From assembly GCA_017540565.1 (NCBI GenBank), contig JAFYAU010000008.1, positions 124,001 to 188,000 on the forward strand: 64,000 nt of DNA, written 5' to 3'. The notes below the pieces were generated by a model, which had not been told where the DNA came from, did no database searches, and was given only the letters and a program-made list of their open reading frames with translations. Positions 7,301-16,199 of the stretch are shown here, in pieces. Source of the stretch: Oscillospiraceae bacterium (GTDB lineage Bacteria > Bacillota > Clostridia > Oscillospirales > Oscillospiraceae). A program made the position numbers and the translations under genes. Position 1 is the stretch's first letter. Each line of letters starts with the position of its first letter.

Positions 7301-8248
7301 ATGAAACAGGAGTCCCGCAAGGCAATCAGGATCGTAGCGGCGGTCCTGGGCGTGGTGCTGGTGGCCGTACTGGTCCTGTCTTCCGTCTACGTGACGACGG
7401 AGGATCAGTTCGCGGTAGTCACCACGCTGGGGAAACCGTCGGTGGTTTCCCGGTCGGGCATTCATTTCAAGATCCCGTTCATCCAGCAGAAGACGATCAT
7501 ATCCAAGAATATCCGCGGCGTGTCCATCGGCTATCATGAGGGGACGAACGCCACCATCGAGGCGGAGTCCGTGATGATTACCGTGGACTACAACTTCGTG
7601 GACGTGGACTTCTATCTGGAGTGGAGGGTCACGGATCCGGTGAAGTATCTGTATGCGTCGGACGATCCGGAGAACATCCTGAAGATGATCTCCCAGAGCT
7701 ACATCAGAGACACCATCGGCCTGTACGGCGTGGATTCCGTGATCACCACCGGCAAGAGCGAGATCCAGGCCGCCATCAAGGAGAAGATCTCCGAACGCAT
7801 GGTGCAGGAGGATCTGGGCGTGGCGCTGGTGAACATCACGATCCAGGACGCCGAGCCGCCCACCGAGGAGGTCCAGAACGCCTTCAAGGCGGTCGAGACC
7901 GCCAAGCAGGGCGCGGAGACGGCCACGAACAACGCGGAACAGTATTACAACGAAAAGATCCCGGCGGCCAAGGCCGAAGCGGACGAGATCGTCCGGAAGG
8001 CGGAGGCCTACCGCCAGGCCCGCATCAACGACGCGACGGCCCAGGCGGACAAGTTCAGCGAACTGTATCAGGAATACGCCAGATATCCGGAGATCACCCG
8101 GCAGCGCCTGTTCTACGAGGCGCTGGGCGACATCCTCCCGGACGTCAGGGTCATGATCATTCCCGACGGTTCCCCCATAGATACGTACATGGCGGTGGAC
8201 GGCTCGTCCGTCCCGGCCTCGGCGCTTGCGAAAGGAGGCGTCCAGTAA
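7301..8248 (+). CDS. hflK: HflK-like SPFH/prohibitin-domain protein
   Basis: 315 residues. One N-terminal membrane segment (IVAAVLGVVLVAVLVLSSVYV, about 9-29) is followed by an SPFH domain (TTEDQFAVVTTLGKPSVVSRSGIHFKIPF) and a long Ala/Glu-rich coiled coil (about 195-255) ending in the EYARYPEITRQRLFYEAL block typical of HflK. With HflC it forms a membrane assembly that in proteobacteria modulates FtsH proteolysis; no protease gene is adjacent here. The start at 7301 is chosen because AAAGGAGG lies 8 nt upstream; an ATG at 7295 is only 2 nt from it. Confidence 0.87.
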   Translation: MKQESRKAIRIVAAVLGVVLVAVLVLSSVYVTTEDQFAVVTTLGKPSVVSRSGIHFKIPFIQQKTIISKNIRGVSIGYHEGTNATIEAESVMITVDYNFVDVDFYLEWRVTDPVKYLYASDDPENILKMISQSYIRDTIGLYGVDSVITTGKSEIQAAIKEKISERMVQEDLGVALVNITIQDAEPPTEEVQNAFKAVETAKQGAETATNNAEQYYNEKIPAAKAEADEIVRKAEAYRQARINDATAQADKFSELYQEYARYPEITRQRLFYEALGDILPDVRVMIIPDGSPIDTYMAVDGSSVPASALAKGGVQ

Positions 8249-8251
8249 CAG

Positions 8252-9205
8252 ATGATGAACGAAACTGAGACAAGGCCCGTGCGGAACACGAAAGGCATCG
8301 GACGCCGCGTGCTGATCATCGTGCTGGCCGTGGTGCTGGCGCTGGTCTTCCTGACCGGCAGCCTGGTGGTCACCCGGCAGGACGAGTACACGGTGATCAA
8401 GCAGTTCGGAGCGGTGGTACGCGTGATCGACCAGCCGGGTCCCTCGCTGAAGATCCCCTTCATCCAGACGACCCAGCGGATCCCGAAGACGCTGATGCTC
8501 TACGATCTGGAGGTCTCCGACGTGATCACCTCGGACAAGAAGAGCATGATCGCGGACTGCTTCGTGACCTGGCGCGTCACGGACCCGTACCTGTTCATCG
8601 AGAGTCTGTCCGCCAATATCAGCAACGCGGAAGTCAGGATCAACACGGTGGTCTACAACAGCCTGAAGACCACGATCTCCAGCATGACGCAGGAGGAGGT
8701 CATCTCCGGGAGAGACGGACGCCTGGCCGAGGCGATCCTGGCCAATTGCGACGACACGTTCGCCCGGTACGGGATGGATGTGACCGCGGTGGAGACCAAG
8801 ACGCTGGACATGCCCTCCGAGAACAAGGCCGCCGTCTATGAGCGGATGATCTCCGAACGCGAGAAGATCGCCGCGGAATTCAAGGCCAACGGCGAGTATG
8901 CCGCCCAGGTGACCCGCAACAACGCTGACAAGGAGGTGGAGATCCTTCTGTCGGAGGCCAACGCCCTGGCGACCGTGACGCGGGCGGAGGGTGATGCGGA
9001 GTACATGCGCATCCTGTCCGAGGCCTATGACAGCGCGGAGAAGGCGGAGTTCTACACCTTCATGATCTCCCTGGACGCCGCCAGGAACAGCCTGCGGGGG
9101 ACGGACAAGACCCTCATCCTGAACGAGAGTTCGCCTCTGGCCTCCCTGTTCTACGGGCAGGCGGAGCGGGCGGAACCGGCTCCTGTGCCTTCCGCCGGTG
9201 AATGA
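8252..9205 (+). CDS. hflC: HflC-like SPFH/prohibitin-domain protein
   Basis: 317 residues beginning 3 nt after hflK. An N-terminal membrane segment (VLIIVLAVVLALVFLTGSLVV) is followed by an SPFH domain (RQDEYTVIKQFGAVVRVIDQPGPSLKIPFIQ), then a helix with EREKIAAEFKANGEYAAQVTRNNADKE, the HflC signature, and RAEGDAEYMRIL. It is the partner of the upstream HflK in a membrane-anchored oligomer. AAAGGAGG lies within the end of hflK, indicating translational coupling. ATG 8255 is an equally possible start. Confidence 0.87.
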   Translation: MMNETETRPVRNTKGIGRRVLIIVLAVVLALVFLTGSLVVTRQDEYTVIKQFGAVVRVIDQPGPSLKIPFIQTTQRIPKTLMLYDLEVSDVITSDKKSMIADCFVTWRVTDPYLFIESLSANISNAEVRINTVVYNSLKTTISSMTQEEVISGRDGRLAEAILANCDDTFARYGMDVTAVETKTLDMPSENKAAVYERMISEREKIAAEFKANGEYAAQVTRNNADKEVEILLSEANALATVTRAEGDAEYMRILSEAYDSAEKAEFYTFMISLDAARNSLRGTDKTLILNESSPLASLFYGQAERAEPAPVPSAGE

Positions 9206-9223
9206 GTCATACAGGAAACAGAG

Positions 9224-9259
9224 CGACGGCCCCGGTCTTCCGACCGGGGCCGTCGTTAT
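9224..9259 (+). terminator. Terminator between hflC and the convergent ANTAR gene
   Basis: A 14-bp perfect GC-rich stem at 9224-9237/9242-9255 with a TTCC loop, followed by TTATT. The U-run is short but the stem is very stable. Confidence 0.7.
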
Positions 9260-9268
9260 TCCAGAGAG

Positions 9269-9856
9269 TTACGGAGAATATGTGCTGATGATCTCCTCCG
9301 CGACCTTCCGCTTCGAAAGGCAGCGGTCCATGGCCTGCTTTTCGATGGTGCGGTGCGCCTGGGGCTCGTCCATTCCCAGCGCAGAGATCAGCAGCCATTT
9401 CGCCCGGTTCACGATCCGGATCTCCTCCATCTTCTCCTCGAAGGAGAGCGTCTTCTCCTCCATCTTCTTCAGACGTTCCCTGGCGCTCGCCATCCATCCC
9501 AGAGCGGCGGAGAGCAGCGGCAGGGACACCGGTTTGGCCAGGGTGAACACGCCGTGATCGACGACGCGGTCGAAGATCTCCGGGTAAAGCTCCCCGCGGA
9601 TCAGAAGGAGCACGACCGGACTCTTCGCGGCGGCAGTGTCGATTGCGAAACGGACCCCCGTATCGTCGGGCAGGGGGGAGTTGACGATGATGAAATCATA
9701 GTTGCGCTCGTTCCAGGCCCTCCTGGCGGCGCTCACGTTGGATACGATCCGGACCGGGCGGTACAGCGGTTCGACCAGGAGAGAGGAGAGCGCCGTATTC
9801 ATTTTTTCCGCCGCCGAGACGACGAGAACGCTGTATACGCGCTCCTTCAGACTCAT
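9269..9856 (-). CDS. ANTAR antiterminator with degenerate receiver domain
   Basis: 195 residues. Residues 8-120 have receiver-domain layout, but the acidic pair is missing (VLVVSAAEK, Ser14-Ala15) and the phosphoacceptor position is Asn59 (FIIVNSPLP); the conserved Lys (Lys108 in LAKPV) is kept. A coiled-coil linker (123-147) leads to the ANTAR RNA-binding domain at 148-191 (NRAKWLLISALGMDEPQAHRTIEKQAMDRCLSKRKVAEEI, quoted here in parts: NRAKWLLI, MDEPQAHRTI, RKVAEEI). ANTAR proteins bind paired hexaloop hairpins and prevent transcription termination. It is the last gene of the glutamate synthase/GSI operon, 24 nt after the glutamine synthetase gene. Candidate targets are the two leaders at 16145-16494. 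Without an Asp it must be controlled by something other than a histidine kinase. Confidence 0.88.
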   Translation of the reverse strand: MSLKERVYSVLVVSAAEKMNTALSSLLVEPLYRPVRIVSNVSAARRAWNERNYDFIIVNSPLPDDTGVRFAIDTAAAKSPVVLLLIRGELYPEIFDRVVDHGVFTLAKPVSLPLLSAALGWMASARERLKKMEEKTLSFEEKMEEIRIVNRAKWLLISALGMDEPQAHRTIEKQAMDRCLSKRKVAEEIISTYSP

Positions 9857-9880
9857 ACCTGATCCCTTCCCGTGAACGCT

Positions 9881-11098
9881 TTACGCGCCCGTTTTGCTGC
9901 AGTAGATGTCGATGATCTCCGAAGGCACGTGTTCCCTGATGAAATCGCTCGCCCGGGCGGCGGCGCACGCCTCTTCATAGCTCTCCGGCAGCTTGCCGAA
10001 GGAGGCCAGGGCGGCGGGATCCGCCGTATACAGATTGAAGTCTGCGGGTGCGGGCAGGGGGAGATCTCTGCGGATGCCGTCGAGGCCGGCGCGGATCATC
10101 AGGGCAAATGCCAGATAAGGATTGGCGCCGGGATCAGGGGAGCGGAGCTCCGCCCGCCGAAACTTCCTGGCCGCGGCGGGGACCCGGATCAGCTGCGAGC
10201 GGTTTTCGGCCGACCAGGTGACGAAGCCCGGAGCCTTGCTTCTCCCGAGTCTGCGGTAGGAGTCTTCCGTCGGGTCGAGAAAGACGGTCATGGCAGCGGC
10301 GTGGGCAAGGATCCCGGCGATCATGCGGGAAAACGAATCGTCGTCGAACTCCTTCATGGACATGTTGATATGGAAGCCGTTTCCGGGCGCATGGGGCAGG
10401 GGCTTCGGCGAAAAGTCCGCGAACAGCCCGTTCCGGTCCGCGACCGTCTTCACGACGCGCTGGAAGGTCTGGGCGTCGTCCGCTGCGGTCAGAGCGTCCG
10501 CATAGCGGAAATCGATCTCGTTCTGACCGGGACCCGCCTCATGGTGGGAACTTTCCGGCCGGATCCCCATCTTCTCCAGAGTGAGGCAGATCTCCCTCCG
10601 GATGTTCTCTCCCCGGTCGTCCGGAGCGATGTCCATGTAGCCGGCTTCGTCGTAGGGGATGCGGGTCGGCTTCCCGTTCTCGTCGAGGAGGAAGAGATAG
10701 AACTCCTGCTCGGCGCCGAAGGTGAACTCGACGCCTGCGGCCTTCGCTTCGGCGGCGGCCTGTCTCAGGAGGCTGCGCGTGTCGCACGCGAAGGGACTGC
10801 CGTCGGGGCGGGTGATGGTGGAGAACATCTGCACGACCCGTCCGTGCTCCGGCCGCCAGGGCAGAGGCATCAGCGTGTCCGGCTCCGGCCGCAGCAGCAG
10901 ATCGCTGCGGTACTCGTCCCCGAAGCCGACGATGGAGGAGGCGTCGAACGCGATGCCGTACTCAAAGGCGCGCGGCAGCTCCTCCGGCATGACGGAAACG
11001 TTCTTTTGCCTGCCGAACACGTCGCAGAATGCGAGGCGAATGAACTTTACGTCCTCCTCTTCGGCATATTGAATGACGTCTTCCCTTGAGTACTTCAT
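9881..11098 (-). CDS. glnA: Glutamine synthetase type I (short form)
   Basis: 405 residues; catalyses ATP-dependent glutamine formation from glutamate and ammonium. Active-site blocks are present: FGAEQEFYLF (metal Glu), GPGQNEIDF (ammonium/metal Glu), GNGFHINMS (ATP/metal His), NRSQLIRVP and RRAELRSPDPGANPYLAFA (substrate Arg residues). The usual GSI length is 440-475, so this is a compact GSI-alpha-like form. I see no clear adenylylation segment. It follows the GXGXG subunit gene by 25 nt in the same operon, so one transcript provides both halves of the GS-GOGAT cycle. Confidence 0.9.
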   Translation of the reverse strand: MKYSREDVIQYAEEEDVKFIRLAFCDVFGRQKNVSVMPEELPRAFEYGIAFDASSIVGFGDEYRSDLLLRPEPDTLMPLPWRPEHGRVVQMFSTITRPDGSPFACDTRSLLRQAAAEAKAAGVEFTFGAEQEFYLFLLDENGKPTRIPYDEAGYMDIAPDDRGENIRREICLTLEKMGIRPESSHHEAGPGQNEIDFRYADALTAADDAQTFQRVVKTVADRNGLFADFSPKPLPHAPGNGFHINMSMKEFDDDSFSRMIAGILAHAAAMTVFLDPTEDSYRRLGRSKAPGFVTWSAENRSQLIRVPAAARKFRRAELRSPDPGANPYLAFALMIRAGLDGIRRDLPLPAPADFNLYTADPAALASFGKLPESYEEACAAARASDFIREHVPSEIIDIYCSKTGA

Positions 11099-11123
11099 AA
11101 TATCCTCCCGATGATATCTGTTA

Positions 11124-11846
11124 TCAATTGGCTACGTACATCTGCCGGTACGGATTGCGGCTGTCCGGCGTCACAACGGTGAACGGGGCGTCCATGACCG
11201 TTTCCTCGTCATATCCGAAAAGGCCGCAGAATTCCTTCACGTACTGTCGGATCTCTTGAAGATCCTCCGGACCGGCCGGCTTCACGGTGACCTGCTCCGG
11301 AAAGACGATCCCCCGGCAGTCCGAACGGAGGAACATCCGGCCGCCGTGCATGCCCGTGCAGGGGAAAGCGCCGACGATGTCCCCGGATTCCCCCGGAAGG
11401 TCCAGAACGACGATGACGCCGCCCGCCTGGTACTCGCCGAGGAAACTGCCGGCCTTTCCGCCGATCACCATGACGGGGACCTTCTCCTGATAGGCCTTCA
11501 TATGGATCCCGGCCCGGTATCCTGCGTTTCCCTTCACGTAGATCCGGCCGCCGCGCATGGCGTACCCGGCCGCGTCGCCGACGTTCCCGTGGATCACGAT
11601 CCGCCCGTCGTTCATGGTGTCTCCCACGGCGTCCTGGGCGTTGCCCGTGACCGTCACGGTCCCGCCGTTCAGGTAGGCGCCGAGCGCGTTGCCCGGAACG
11701 CCGCGGATCTCTATCTGTTTGCCGCTCATTCCGGCGGCGATGAAGCGCTGACCGCAGCAGCCTTCCACCGTACAGTTGCCGGGCTCACGGCGCAGCGCCT
11801 CGTTCAGGGCCCTGTGATCTAGCCCTTCCGCAAGGATCGATGTCAT
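11124..11846 (-). CDS. Glutamate synthase GXGXG-domain subunit (GltB domain 3)
   Basis: 240 residues of right-handed beta-helix repeats (GNALGAYLNGGTVTVTGN, VGDTMNDGRIVIHGN, AGYAMRGGRIYVKGN), the C-terminal GXGXG domain of large-subunit glutamate synthase encoded separately. In the fused enzyme this domain holds the amidotransferase and synthase domains in register. The start at ATG 11846 is right after the stop of the upstream flavoprotein; CGGAGG lies about 11 nt upstream, within that gene's end. Confidence 0.9.
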   Translation of the reverse strand: MTSILAEGLDHRALNEALRREPGNCTVEGCCGQRFIAAGMSGKQIEIRGVPGNALGAYLNGGTVTVTGNAQDAVGDTMNDGRIVIHGNVGDAAGYAMRGGRIYVKGNAGYRAGIHMKAYQEKVPVMVIGGKAGSFLGEYQAGGVIVVLDLPGESGDIVGAFPCTGMHGGRMFLRSDCRGIVFPEQVTVKPAGPEDLQEIRQYVKEFCGLFGYDEETVMDAPFTVVTPDSRNPYRQMYVAN

Positions 11847-11847
11847 A

Positions 11848-13080
11848 TTATACCACACCTCCGAACTTTTTTACGCGTGCGTCGGCAGAAAATGCTGCGG
11901 TCGTCGCTGTTTTTTTCATCAGTTCGAAATCGATGGAGGCGAGCGGGGTCCGTTCCCTGATCAGGGAAGTGTAGATCCCGGCGCGCTCCTCGCGGCCGAT
12001 CAGGATGAAGCCCTTCAGAAGCCCGTTCTTCGAAAAAAGGCGCTTCAGGGAGTCCTCCGTCTTTTCTTCATACATATCGCCCTCGTAGGCGCCGGCGGTC
12101 ATGGCGTGCAGGCCGAAGAATCCGATGGAATTCATCGGGATCCCCCTGTCGAAAACCTCGTCCCCGCCGGCCATGCAGCTGCCGGCCGTGCGTCCCTGCA
12201 TTACGGCGTTCGGGAGGATCGCCATCACCTTCGGCTGGCCGGAGGATACATCCTCCGCCTCGACGCAGTCCCCGGCGGCGTAGATCCCGGGCACGGACGT
12301 CTCCATGTGCGGACCGGTGCGGATGCCCCTGCCGACGTCGCCGCCGGCCTCCTTCAGAAGCGATACATTGGGGCGCACGCCGACAGCCAGCACCAGAACG
12401 TCGAAGGAGACGGACGCTCCGCTCTTCATGACGGAGGTCCCGCCTTCGAACCTGCCCACGCTGTCGGACAGGAGGAAGCGGATCCCGTGCTTTTCCAGAT
12501 GGCGCTGCATCATGGCCGCGCATTCGGCGTCCAGAATGCTGGACAGGACCCGGTCGGCAAGGTCGCACACGGTGATCTCCGCCGCCCGCCCGCTGAGTCC
12601 CTCCGCGCATTTCAGGCCGATCAGGCCTGCGCCGATGATCAGCACGCGGGACTCCGGGCCAACGGCCCGATCCAGAGCCGCCGCGTCGTCCAGCGTCATG
12701 AAGGAGAACCGCCGCGGAACGGTGTCCAGCCCCTCCATGGGAGGGACGAAGGGCGAAGAGCCGGTCGCCAGGCAGAGAGCGTCAAAGGGAAGAAGCGCTC
12801 CGTCGTCCAGTTCGGCCTCCCGACGGTCCTTCAGGAGACGGACCGCCCGCCGGCCGAACAGCACCCGGCAGCCCATCCGGCGGTAGAAATCCGCATCGCG
12901 GTAGCGCATGCGTTCCTCATCCGTCTTTCCCTGCAGATAATAGGAGATGAGGGGACGGCAGTAGACCTCCCGTTCCTCCTCCGAAACAACGGTGATCTCA
13001 CCCTCCGCGTCGCGGCTCCGGATCCCCTCGATGCACGCGGCGGCGGCCGCGCCGTTGCCGATGATGACGTAGCGTTTCAT
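11848..13080 (-). CDS. FAD-dependent NAD(P)H oxidoreductase of the glutamate synthase
   Basis: 410 residues with two dinucleotide folds: FAD motif IIGNGAAAAACIEGIR near the N-terminus and NAD(P) motif VLIIGAGLIGLKCAEGL near residues 139-155, plus the FAD-closing motif GIYAAGDC. It belongs to the pyridine nucleotide-disulfide/nitrite-reductase-like flavoprotein family without a redox-active CxxC. In this operon it probably passes electrons from NAD(P)H through the ferredoxin subunit to the synthase, an inference from order. It overlaps the ferredoxin gene by 4 nt. Confidence 0.88.
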   Translation of the reverse strand: MKRYVIIGNGAAAAACIEGIRSRDAEGEITVVSEEEREVYCRPLISYYLQGKTDEERMRYRDADFYRRMGCRVLFGRRAVRLLKDRREAELDDGALLPFDALCLATGSSPFVPPMEGLDTVPRRFSFMTLDDAAALDRAVGPESRVLIIGAGLIGLKCAEGLSGRAAEITVCDLADRVLSSILDAECAAMMQRHLEKHGIRFLLSDSVGRFEGGTSVMKSGASVSFDVLVLAVGVRPNVSLLKEAGGDVGRGIRTGPHMETSVPGIYAAGDCVEAEDVSSGQPKVMAILPNAVMQGRTAGSCMAGGDEVFDRGIPMNSIGFFGLHAMTAGAYEGDMYEEKTEDSLKRLFSKNGLLKGFILIGREERAGIYTSLIRERTPLASIDFELMKKTATTAAFSADARVKKFGGVV

Positions 13081-13517
13081 ACGGTCTCCCCCCGTTCCTC
13101 ATAGACGATCGCCCCGTTGGGGCAGCCCTGCACGCAGGCGGGCTCCCCGCACGCGTTCCGCAGGCACAGCTCGCACTTCTGCATGACCCCGTTCTCGTTC
13201 GGGGCCAGCGCGCCGTACGGGCAGACCAGCATGCACGTGAGGCAGCCCACGCATTTGTTCTGGTCGACCCGGATCACGCCGTCCTCGCGGGAGAGAGCGC
13301 CGGCGATGCAGCTGTCCACGCAGATCGGGTTTTCGCAGTGGCGGCAGGAGACCGCGTAGGTGATCCTGTCGCGCCCCTCGATGTGGATCCTCGGATAGAT
13401 CGGCTTTCCCTTCAGCGCCAGCGCCATGTCGGACAGGCCGGAATTGGCGAACGCGCAGTTGTACTCGCACAGATGGCACCCGAGACACCATTCCTCTTTT
13501 ACATAGACCCTCTTCAT
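13077..13517 (-). CDS. Four-cluster 4Fe-4S ferredoxin subunit
   Basis: 146 residues from ATG 13517 (GGAGAG 8 nt upstream). Four cysteine groups are visible: CLGCHLCEYNC, CRHCENPICVDSC, CVGCLTCMLVCP and CELCLRNACGEPACVQGCP, the HydN/DmsB-like arrangement for up to four [4Fe-4S] clusters. It is placed between the flavoprotein and the synthase subunit, where it would relay electrons. Four-nt overlap with the flavoprotein gene implies stoichiometric translation. Confidence 0.9.
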   Translation of the reverse strand: MKRVYVKEEWCLGCHLCEYNCAFANSGLSDMALALKGKPIYPRIHIEGRDRITYAVSCRHCENPICVDSCIAGALSREDGVIRVDQNKCVGCLTCMLVCPYGALAPNENGVMQKCELCLRNACGEPACVQGCPNGAIVYEERGETV

Positions 13518-13521
13518 AGAC

Positions 13522-15027
13522 TCACTCTCCTGCGTGCGAGATCCCGAGGATCTCCAGTTCCTTCTCATTCAGTCCCACGCCGCGGAGCATCAGACGGTTC
13601 CCGCGCAGGGCTTCGATGGAATTGATGCCCATGCCGCCCATCAGTTCCATGATTTCATGCCGCCACGCCGTCATCAGGTTGACGAGCCTCCGGCTCCCGA
13701 TGTCCGGATTCAGGCGCCTGACGAGGTCTGGATCCTGGGTCGCGATGCCCCAGTTGCACCGGCCCGTCTGACAGGTGCGGCACAGATGGCAGCCCAGCGC
13801 CAGCAGGGCGGCCGTGGCGATATAGCAGGCGTCCGCACCGAGGGCGACGGCTTTTACGACGTCCGCCGCGCTGCGGATCGAGCCGCCGGCGATCAGGGAG
13901 ACGCTGTTGCGGATGCCCTCGTCCCGGAGCCGCTGGTCCACGGCGGCCAGAGCCAGTTCGATGGGGATGCCGACGTTGTCCCGGATGCGGGTCGGGGCGG
14001 CGCCCGTGCCTCCGCGGAAGCCGTCGATGGCGATGATATCCGCCCCGCTGCGGGCGATGCCGCTCGCGATGGCGGCGATGTTGTGCACGGCGGCGACCTT
14101 GACGATCACCGGCTTGCGGTACTCGGTGGCCTCCTTCAGGGAGAAGACCAGCTGACGGAGATCCTCGATGGAATAGATATCGTGATGCGGGGCGGGGGAG
14201 ATGGCGTCGGAGCCCTCCGGGATCATCCTCGTGCGGGAAACGTCCCCGACGATCTTTGCGCCGGGCAGATGCCCGCCGATCCCCGGCTTGGCGCCCTGAC
14301 CCATTTTGATCTCGATGGCTGCGCCGGCCTCCAGATAGTCCTCGTGCACGCCGAAACGTCCGCTGGCCACCTGTACGACGGTGTTCGGGCCGTACCGGTA
14401 AAAGTCCTCGTGCAGACCGCCCTCGCCTGTATTGTACAGGATCCCGAGTTCGGTGGCCGCCCTGGCCAGGGAGGCGTGGGCGTTGTAGCTGATGGAGCCG
14501 TAGCTCATGGCGGAGAACATCACCGGCATGGACAGCTCGATCTGCGGGGGAAGGGTGCAGGCAATCCTGCCCTGAGCGTCCCGGGAGATCCTGTCCGGCT
14601 TTTTTCCCAGGCTGACGCGGGTCTCCATCGGCTCGCGCAGCGGGTCGATGGAGGGGTTCGTGACTTGAGAGGCGTTGAGCAGGATCCTGTCCCAGTACAC
14701 CGGCAGCGGCTTGGGGTTGCCCATGGACGACAGCAGTACGCCGCCGCTGGACGCCTGCTTGTAGACCTCGCGGATGGTGTCGTTCGTCCAGTTGGCGTTC
14801 TCGCGGAGCGTGCAGTCGCTCTTTACGATCTTCAGCGCCCGGGTGGGGCACAGGGAGACGCAGCGCTGACAGTTCACGCACTTGGTCTCGTCGCTCATCA
14901 TGAGCCCGCGCTCCGGGCTGAAGAAATGGACGCCGTTGGCGCACTGCCGCTCGCATACGCGGCAGGCGATGCAGCGGTTTTCGTTTCTTACGACCTCGAA
15001 TTCGGGATAAAGGAAATCCACTCCCAT
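13522..15027 (-). CDS. Glutamate synthase central/FMN subunit with N-terminal ferredoxin domain
   Basis: 501 residues. Residues 17-75 carry two 4Fe-4S motifs (CIACRVCERQC and CVNCQRCVSLCP). The rest is the FMN TIM barrel of glutamate synthase: TGEGGLHEDFYRYG, KMGQGAKPGIGGHLPG, ISPAPHHDIYSIEDL, IDGFRGGTGAAP, GGSIRSAADVVKA and the 3Fe-4S site CHLCRTCQTGRCNWGIATQDP. It reduces 2-iminoglutarate formed from ammonia and 2-oxoglutarate to glutamate. Ferredoxin-domain fusion to the synthase core is the archaeal-type layout. It overlaps the amidotransferase gene by one base. Confidence 0.93.
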   Translation of the reverse strand: MGVDFLYPEFEVVRNENRCIACRVCERQCANGVHFFSPERGLMMSDETKCVNCQRCVSLCPTRALKIVKSDCTLRENANWTNDTIREVYKQASSGGVLLSSMGNPKPLPVYWDRILLNASQVTNPSIDPLREPMETRVSLGKKPDRISRDAQGRIACTLPPQIELSMPVMFSAMSYGSISYNAHASLARAATELGILYNTGEGGLHEDFYRYGPNTVVQVASGRFGVHEDYLEAGAAIEIKMGQGAKPGIGGHLPGAKIVGDVSRTRMIPEGSDAISPAPHHDIYSIEDLRQLVFSLKEATEYRKPVIVKVAAVHNIAAIASGIARSGADIIAIDGFRGGTGAAPTRIRDNVGIPIELALAAVDQRLRDEGIRNSVSLIAGGSIRSAADVVKAVALGADACYIATAALLALGCHLCRTCQTGRCNWGIATQDPDLVRRLNPDIGSRRLVNLMTAWRHEIMELMGGMGINSIEALRGNRLMLRGVGLNEKELEILGISHAGE

Positions 15028-16121
15028 CAGACAGCACCCTCCTTCACGCGTACGATCACGGGCTCGCCGCCGGCGGGAGCCCAGATGTTTTCGGCCTCCG
15101 GCTCCATCGTCCGGATCGCCGCCTCCTCGCTGGCGATGAACACGCGGTCGTCCTTCTCACCGACGACCATCGACCGGAGCTTCAGCCGGTCGTTGAGCGC
15201 CATAAGACCTCCGGTGAAGCCGAGGACGATGGAGAACGGGCCGGTGACCAGCAGGCTCGGGAAGACTTTTCTGAGAAAGGCGAGCCTTTCCCGCTCGCCG
15301 GGATCCGTTTTTCCGCCGATGGTGCTCCAGAAAGGCGCTGCGATCACGTTCGCCGCCTCCTCGAGCGTAAGCCCCTGCACGCGGATCAGGTAGTCCATGA
15401 TATAGGTGATGACCTCGGTGTCGGTCTGCAGCGTGCACTTGTACCCGAACATCTCGATGAACCGCCGGTTGGCGTCATAGGAGGAGATCTCGCCGTTGTG
15501 GACGACGGAATAGTCCAGCAGGGTGAACGGATGGGCGCCGCCCCACCAGCCGGGGGTGTTCGTGGGATACCGTCCGTGCGCCGTCCAGGAATAGCCCTCG
15601 TACTCCTCCAGACGGTAGAACACGGCGACGTCCTCCGGGAAGCCGACGGCCTTGAACGTGCCCATGTTCTTCCCGCTGGAGAACACATAGGCGCCGGGCA
15701 TCTCCGTATTGATCTTCATGACGGCCCGGGAGACGAACTCCTTCTCGTCCAGCTGGAGATCCCCCAGCATCGACTGCAGCGGGGCGACGAAATATCTCCA
15801 GATGATGGGATTGTCCCTGATCGCCGGGATCTTCCGGGTGGGAATGATCTCCGACCGGACGATCTCGAAATACTCCTTCAGGAAGGCCTCGCAGCGCTTT
15901 CTCGTGTCGCGGTTGTCGAAAAACAGATGCAGCGCGTAGAAATCCCTGTACTCCGGATAGATGCCGTAGCCCGCGAAACCGCCGCCCAGCCCGTTGGAAC
16001 GGTCGTGCATCGGCCGCATGGCGTCCGCGATCAGCTTTCCGGACATCCGGCGTCCCTCCGTGGAGATCACCGCCGCGATGGCGCACCCGGAGGGGATGCG
16101 CACCTGCCCCTCTCTGTACAT
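15027..16121 (-). CDS. Glutamate synthase class II amidotransferase subunit (GltB domain 1)
   Basis: 364 residues. The Ntn-type glutaminase has its candidate nucleophile at Cys13 (IPSGCAIAAVIS), implying removal of a 12-residue propeptide. Other blocks are HGRYPTNTPGWWGGAHPF, VVHNGEISSYDANR and TLQTDTEVITYIMDYL. It liberates ammonia from glutamine for the synthase subunit. It is the first gene of the minus-strand nitrogen operon. ATG 16121 follows AAAGGA at about 11 nt and a structured leader with a terminator. Confidence 0.92.
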   Translation of the reverse strand: MYREGQVRIPSGCAIAAVISTEGRRMSGKLIADAMRPMHDRSNGLGGGFAGYGIYPEYRDFYALHLFFDNRDTRKRCEAFLKEYFEIVRSEIIPTRKIPAIRDNPIIWRYFVAPLQSMLGDLQLDEKEFVSRAVMKINTEMPGAYVFSSGKNMGTFKAVGFPEDVAVFYRLEEYEGYSWTAHGRYPTNTPGWWGGAHPFTLLDYSVVHNGEISSYDANRRFIEMFGYKCTLQTDTEVITYIMDYLIRVQGLTLEEAANVIAAPFWSTIGGKTDPGERERLAFLRKVFPSLLVTGPFSIVLGFTGGLMALNDRLKLRSMVVGEKDDRVFIASEEAAIRTMEPEAENIWAPAGGEPVIVRVKEGAV

Positions 16122-16144
16122 TTATATCCATTCCTTTCCGTTCA

Positions 16145-16199
16145 GAAAAAACAGAAAGCGCTCATCGCCGCGCAGCATGCTGCGGCAATGAACGCCTTT
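16145..16199 (-). terminator. Leader terminator (attenuator) of the glutamate synthase operon
   Basis: Read on the minus strand, the arm at 16199-16182 (AAAGGCGTTCATTGCCGC) pairs with 16171-16155 with one bulge and two G-U pairs, followed by CTGTTTTTTCT at 16154-16144. It lies between the promoter and the first start codon, so the default outcome of transcription is termination. Confidence 0.8.
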
